Shown here one piece after another: positions 59,101-64,000 of a stretch of DNA of 64,000 bases. The DNA lies in contig OY804579.1 in assembly GCA_963680875.1 (NCBI GenBank), positions 79,597,095 through 79,661,094 of the forward strand. The letters are read 5' to 3'. The notes below the pieces were generated by a model. It did not search any database. It saw only the letters and a list, made by a program, of their open reading frames with translations, and was not told where the DNA came from. The stretch is from Bathymodiolus brooksi (Eukaryota > Mollusca > Bivalvia > Mytilida > Modiolidae). The position numbers and the translations under genes were made by a program. Every line of letters begins with the position of its first letter. Position 1 is the stretch's first letter.

Positions 59101-62100
59101 TTCTATTAGTCATTGTATTGTGCATCCTTTTTCGATTAGCCATTGTGTTGTATGTCCTGTTTCTATTAGCCATTGTGTTGTATGTCCTTTTTCTATTAGT
59201 CATTGTATTGTGCATCCTTTTTCGATTAGCCATTGTGTTGTATGTCCTTTTTCTATTAGCCATTGTGTTGTATGTCCTGTTTCTATTAGCCATTGTGTTG
59301 TATGACCTTTTTCTATTAGCCATTGTGTTGTATGTCCTTCCTCTATTAACCATTGTGATGTTTGTCATTTTTCTATTAGCCATTGTGTTGTATGTCTTTT
59401 TTCTATTAGCCATTGTGTTGTATGTCCTTTTTCTATTAGCCATTGTGTTGTATGTCCTGTTTCTATTAGCCAATGTGTTGTATGTCCTTTTTCTATTAGC
59501 CATTGTGTTGTATGTCCTTTTTTATTAGCCATTGTGTTGTATGTCCTTTTTCTATTAGCCATTGTGTTGTATGTCTTTTTTCTATTAGCCATTGTGTTGT
59601 ATGTCCTTTTTCTATTAGCCATTGTGTTGTATGTCTTTTTTCTATTAGCCATTGTGTTGTATGTCCTTTTTTTATTAGCCATTGTGTTGTTTGTCCTTTT
59701 TCTATTAGCCATTGTGTTGTTTGTCCTTCCTCTATTAGCCATTGTGTTGTTTGTCCTTTTTCTATTAGCCATTGTGTTGTATGTCCTTTTTCTATTAGCC
59801 ATTGTGTTGTATATACTTTTTCTATTAGCCATTGTTTTGTATGTCCTGTTTCTATTAGCCATTGTGTTGTATGTCCTGTTTCTATTAGCCATTGTGTTGT
59901 TTGTCCTTTTTCTATTAGTCATTGTGCTGTATATCCTTTTTCTATTAGCCATTGTGTTGTATGTCCTTTTTCTATTAGCCATTGTGTTGTATGTCCTTTT
60001 TTATTAGCCATTGTGTTGTTTGTCCTTCCTCTATTAGCCATTGTGTTGTATGTCTTTTTTCCATTAGCCATTGTGTTGTTTGTTCTTTTTCTATTAGCCA
60101 TTGTGTTGTATGTCCTTTTTCTATTAGCCATTGTGTTGTATGTCCTGTTTCTATTAGCCATTGTGTTGTATGTCCTTTTTCTATTAGCCATTGTGTTGTA
60201 TGTCCTTTTTCTATTAGCCATTGTGTTGTATGTCCTTTTTCTATTAGCCATTGTGTTGTATGTCCTTTTTCTATTAGCCATTATGTTGTATGTCCTTTTT
60301 CTACTAGCCATTGTGTTGTATGTCCTTTTTCTATTAGCCATTATGTTGTATGTCCTTTTTCTAATAGCCATTGTGTTGTATGTCCTTTTTCTATTAGCCA
60401 TTGTGTTGTATGTCCTTTTTCTATTAGCCATAGTGTTGTTTGTCCTTTTTCTATTAGCCATTGTGTTGTATGTCCTTCCTCTATTAGCCATTGTGTTATT
60501 TGTCCTTGTTTTATTAGCTATTGTGTTGTTTGTCCTTTTTCTATTAGCCATTGTGTTGTATGTCCTTTTTCTATTAGCCATTGTGTTGTTTGTCCTTTTT
60601 CTATTAGCCATTGTGTTGTATGTCCTTTTTCTATTAGCCATTGTGTTGTTTGTCCTTCCTCTATTAGCCATTGTGTTGTTTGTCCTTTTTCTATTAACCA
60701 TTGTGTTGTTTGTCCTTTTTCTATTAGCCATTGTGTTGTATGTCCTTGCTCTATTAGCCATTGTGTTATTTGTCCTTGTTTTATTAGCTATTGTGTTGTT
60801 TGTCCTTTTTCTATTAGCCATTGTGTTGTATGTCCTTTTTCTATTAGCCATTGTGTTGTTTGTCCTTTTTCTATTAGCCATTGTGTTGTATGTCCTTTTT
60901 CTATTAGCCATTGTGTTGTTTGTCCTTTTTCTATTAGCCATTGTGTTGTTTGTCCTTTTTCTATTAACCATTGTGTTGTTTGTCCTTTTTCTATTAGCCA
61001 TTGTGTTGTATGTCCTTCCTCTATTAGCCATTGTGTTATTTGTCCTTGTTTTATTAGCTATTGTGTTGTTTGTCCTTTTTCTATTAACCATTGTGTTGTA
61101 TGTCCTTCCTCTATTAGCCATTGTGTTATTTGTCCTTGTTTTATTAGCTATTGTGTTGTATGTCCTTTTTCTATTAGCCATTGTGTTGTATATACTTTTT
61201 CTATTAGCCATTGTGTTGTTTGTCCTGTTTCTATTAGCCATTGTGTTGTTTGTCCTGTTTCTATTAGCCATTGTGTTGTATGTCCTTTTTCTATTAGCCA
61301 TTGTGTTGTTTGTCCTTCCTCTATTAGCTATTGTGTTGTTTGTCCTTTTTCTATTAACCATTGTGTTGTATGTCCTTTTTCTATTAGCCATTGTGTTGTA
61401 TATACCTTTTTCTATTAGCCATTGTGTTGTATGTCCTTTTTCTATTAGCCATTGTGTTGTATATACCTTTTCTATTAGCCATTGTATTGTATGTCCTGTT
61501 TCTATTAGCCATTGTGTTGTATGTCCTGTTTCTATTAGCCATTGTGTTGTATGTCCTGTTTCTATTAGCCATTGTGTTGTATGTCCGTTTTCTATTAACC
61601 ATTGTGTTGTATGTCCTTTTTCTATTAGCCATTGTGTTGTATGTCCTGTTTCTATTAGCCATTGTGTTGTATGTCCGTTTTCTATTAACCATTGTGTTGT
61701 ATGTCCTTTTTCTATTATCCATTGTGTTGTATGTGCTTTTTCTATTAGCCATTGTGTTGTATGTCCTTTTTCTATTAGCCATTGTGTTGTTTGTCCTTTT
61801 TCTATTAGCCATTGTGCTGTATATCCTTTTTCTATTAGCCATTGTGTTGTATGTCCTGTTTCTATTAGCCATTATGTTGTATGTCCTTTTTCTAATAGCC
61901 ATTGTGTTGTATATACCTTTTCTATTAGCCATTGTATTGTATGTCCTGTTTCTATTAGCCATTGTGTTGTATGTCCTGTTTCTATTAGCCATTGTGTTGT
62001 ATGTCCTGTTTCTATTATCCATTGTGTTGTATATACTTTTTCTATTAGCCATTGTGTTGTATGTGCTTTTTCTATTAGCCATTGTGCTGTATGTCCTTTT

Positions 62101-64000
62101 TCTATTAGCCATTGTGTTGTTTGTTCTTTTTCTATTAGCCAATGTGTTGTATGTCCTTTTCCTATTAGCCATTGTGTTGTATGTCCTTTTTCTATTAGCC
62201 ATTATGTTGTATGTCCTTTTTCTATCAGCCATTGTGTTGTATATCCTTTTTCTATTAGCCATTATGTTGTATGTCCTTTTTCTATTAGCCATTGTGTTGT
62301 ATGTCCTTCCTCTATTAGCCATTGTGTTGTTTGTCCTTTTTCTGTTAGCCATTGTGTTGTATGTCCTTTTTCTATTAGCCATTGTGTTGTTTGTTCTTTT
62401 TCTATTAGCCAATGTGTTGTATGTCCTTTTCCTATTAGCCATTGTGTTGTATGTCCTTTTTCTATTAGCCATTATGTTGTATGTCCTTTTTCTATCAGCC
62501 ATTGTGTTGTATATCCTTTTTCTATTAGCCATTATGTTGTATGTCCTTTTTCTATTAGCCATTGTGTTGTATGTCCTTCCTCTATTAGCCATTGTGTTGT
62601 TTGTCCTTTTCCTATTAGCCATTGTGTTGTATGTCCTTTTTCTATTAGCCATTGTGTTGTTTGTTCTTTTTCTATTAGCCAATGTGTTGTATGTCCTTTT
62701 CCTATTAGCCATTGTGTTGTATGTCCTTTTTCTATTAGCCATTATGTTGTATGTCCTGTTTCTATCAGCCATTGTGTTGTATATCCTTTTTCTATTAGCC
62801 ATTATGTTGTATGTCCTTCCTCTATTAGCCATTGTGTTGTTTGTCCTTGTTTTATTAGCCATTGTGTTGTTTGACCTTTTTCTATTAGCCATTGTGTTGT
62901 ATGTCCTGTTTCTATTAGCCATTGTGTTGTATGTCCTGTTTCTATTAGCCATTGTGTTGTATGTCCTTCCTCTATTAGCCATTGTGTTGTATGTCCTTTT
63001 TCTATTAGCTATTGTGTTGTATGTCCTTTTTCTATTAGCCATTAAGTTGTATGTCCTGTTTCTATCAGCCATTGTGTTGTATGTCCTTTTTCTATTAGCC
63101 ATTGTGTTGTATGTCCTTCCTCTATTAGCCATTGTGTTGTATGTCCTTTTTCTATTAGCCATTGTGTTGTTTGTCCTTTTTCTATTAGCCATTGTGTTGT
63201 ATGTCCTGTTTCTATTAGCCATTGTGTTGTATGTCCTTTTTCTATTAGCCATTGTGTTGTATGTCCTTGTTTTATTAGCCATTGTGTTGTTTGTCCTTTT
63301 TCTATTAGCCATTGTGTTGTATGTCCTTTTTCTATTAGCCATTGTGTTGTATGTCCTGTTTCTATTAGCCATTGTGTTGTATGTCCTTTTTCTATTAGCC
63401 ATTATGTTGTATGTCCTTTTTCTATTAGCCATTATGTTGTATGTCCTTTTTCTATTAGCCATTGTGTTGTATGTCCTTTTTCTATTAGCCATTGTGTTGT
63501 TTGTCGTTTTTCTATTAGCCATTGTGTTGTATGTCCTTCCTCTATTAGCCATTGTGTTGTTTGTCCTTGTTTTATTAGCCATTGTGTTGTTTGTCCTTTT
63601 TCTATTAGCCATTGTGTTGTATGTCCTTTTTCTATTAGCCATTGTGTTGTTTGTCCTTTTTTTATTAGCCATTGTGGTGTATGTCCTTTTTCTATTAGCC
63701 ATTGTGTTGTATGTCCTTCCTCTATTAGTCATTGTGTTGTATGTCCTTCCTCTATTAGCCATTGTGTTGTTTGTCCTTTTTCTATTAACCATTGTGTTGT
63801 ATGTCCTTTTTCTATTAGCCATTGTGTTGTATATACTTTTTCTATTAGCCATTGTGTTGTATGTCCTGTTTCTATTAGCCATTGTGTTGTATATACCTTT
63901 TCTATTAGCCATTGTGTTGTTTGTCCTTTTTCTATTAGCCATTGTGTTGTTTGTTCTTTTTCTATTAGCCATTGTGTTGTATGTCCTTTTCCTATTAGCC
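53131..64000 (+). repeat. 10.9 kb minisatellite of 30 bp units (over 360 copies), runs past window end
   Basis: Units hold TCTATTAGCCATTGTGTTGT followed by ATGTCCTTTT. Common variants are TGTCCTGTTT, TTTGTCCTTT, ATGACC, ATTAACC, GTGATGTTTG, GTGCATCC..CGATT, CTTCCTC, CTTGTTTTATT and 29 bp units missing one T. Shared variant order reveals 1,286 bp and 270 bp higher-order blocks. The + strand is pyrimidine/T-rich and the complement purine-rich. Period 30 keeps frames open for over 1,100 codons (59503-62874 on +, 61384-63972 on -) with repeating FLLAIVLYVL, SISHCVVCPF or MANRKRTYNT; these are not taken as genes. Confidence 0.98.

Noticed and set aside
53093..63972. Very long frames encoding MANRKRTYNT or FLLAIVLYVL repeats
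   Set aside because: Period 30 is divisible by three, so open frames are automatic; both strands are equally open and frames change at each 29 bp unit.

Overview
This window looks like nuclear DNA of a mollusc, most probably a bivalve. The basis is split exons with GT/AG borders, two tRNA-headed SINE families with 3' ends of a type common in molluscs, several decayed LINEs, a ~157 bp tandem element rich in GTCAAGGTCA, and very large minisatellites. Nothing prokaryotic was seen. The species cannot be named from the sequence. Only one host gene is supported: the last two coding exons of an unidentified + strand gene (6298-6428 and 6897-6958) with a poly(A) signal at 7130.

Layout. 1-7.2 kb is intron-like AT-rich DNA with SINE copies, ending in the gene's 3' end. 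7.3-10.4 kb is a pile of SINEs, a dispersed repeat (here 'repeat C'), a 28 bp minisatellite and a truncated LINE. 10,453-23,879 is one 13.4 kb minisatellite of 29/30 bp units. 24.1-27.4 kb holds four phased CRE-like palindromes, an 88 bp palindromic micro-MITE, a decayed LINE end and a 1.13 kb TIR element. 28.5-31.7 kb is a full SINE followed directly by a 43/48 bp minisatellite. 32-36.9 kb is mostly empty, with a 39 bp tandem repeat and a promoter-like cluster.

36.9-42.3 kb is a nested insertion. A dispersed repeat ('repeat D') is split by a near-complete LINE with an 8 bp target duplication. That LINE is split by a 1,133 bp Mutator-like element with ~300 bp inverted ends and a 9 bp target duplication, and the element carries a decayed exon resembling the start of a RecQ-type helicase. 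44.5-51.2 kb has two ~1.1 kb direct duplicates, one followed by a second LINE (45,741-47,350) and one by a 51 bp minisatellite. From 53.1 kb to the end the window is a 30 bp minisatellite that starts inside another copy of repeat D.

There is no operon-like system here; the biology is that of transposons and tandem repeats. About 28 kb (roughly 44%) is minisatellite. The most interesting signals are the nested insertion with its captured helicase-like exon, two different minisatellites seeded from adjacent parts of the same dispersed repeat, higher-order duplication blocks inside three arrays, the palindromic micro-MITE, and the array of perfect CRE octamers. Very long open frames inside the arrays are arithmetic artefacts of unit lengths divisible by three.
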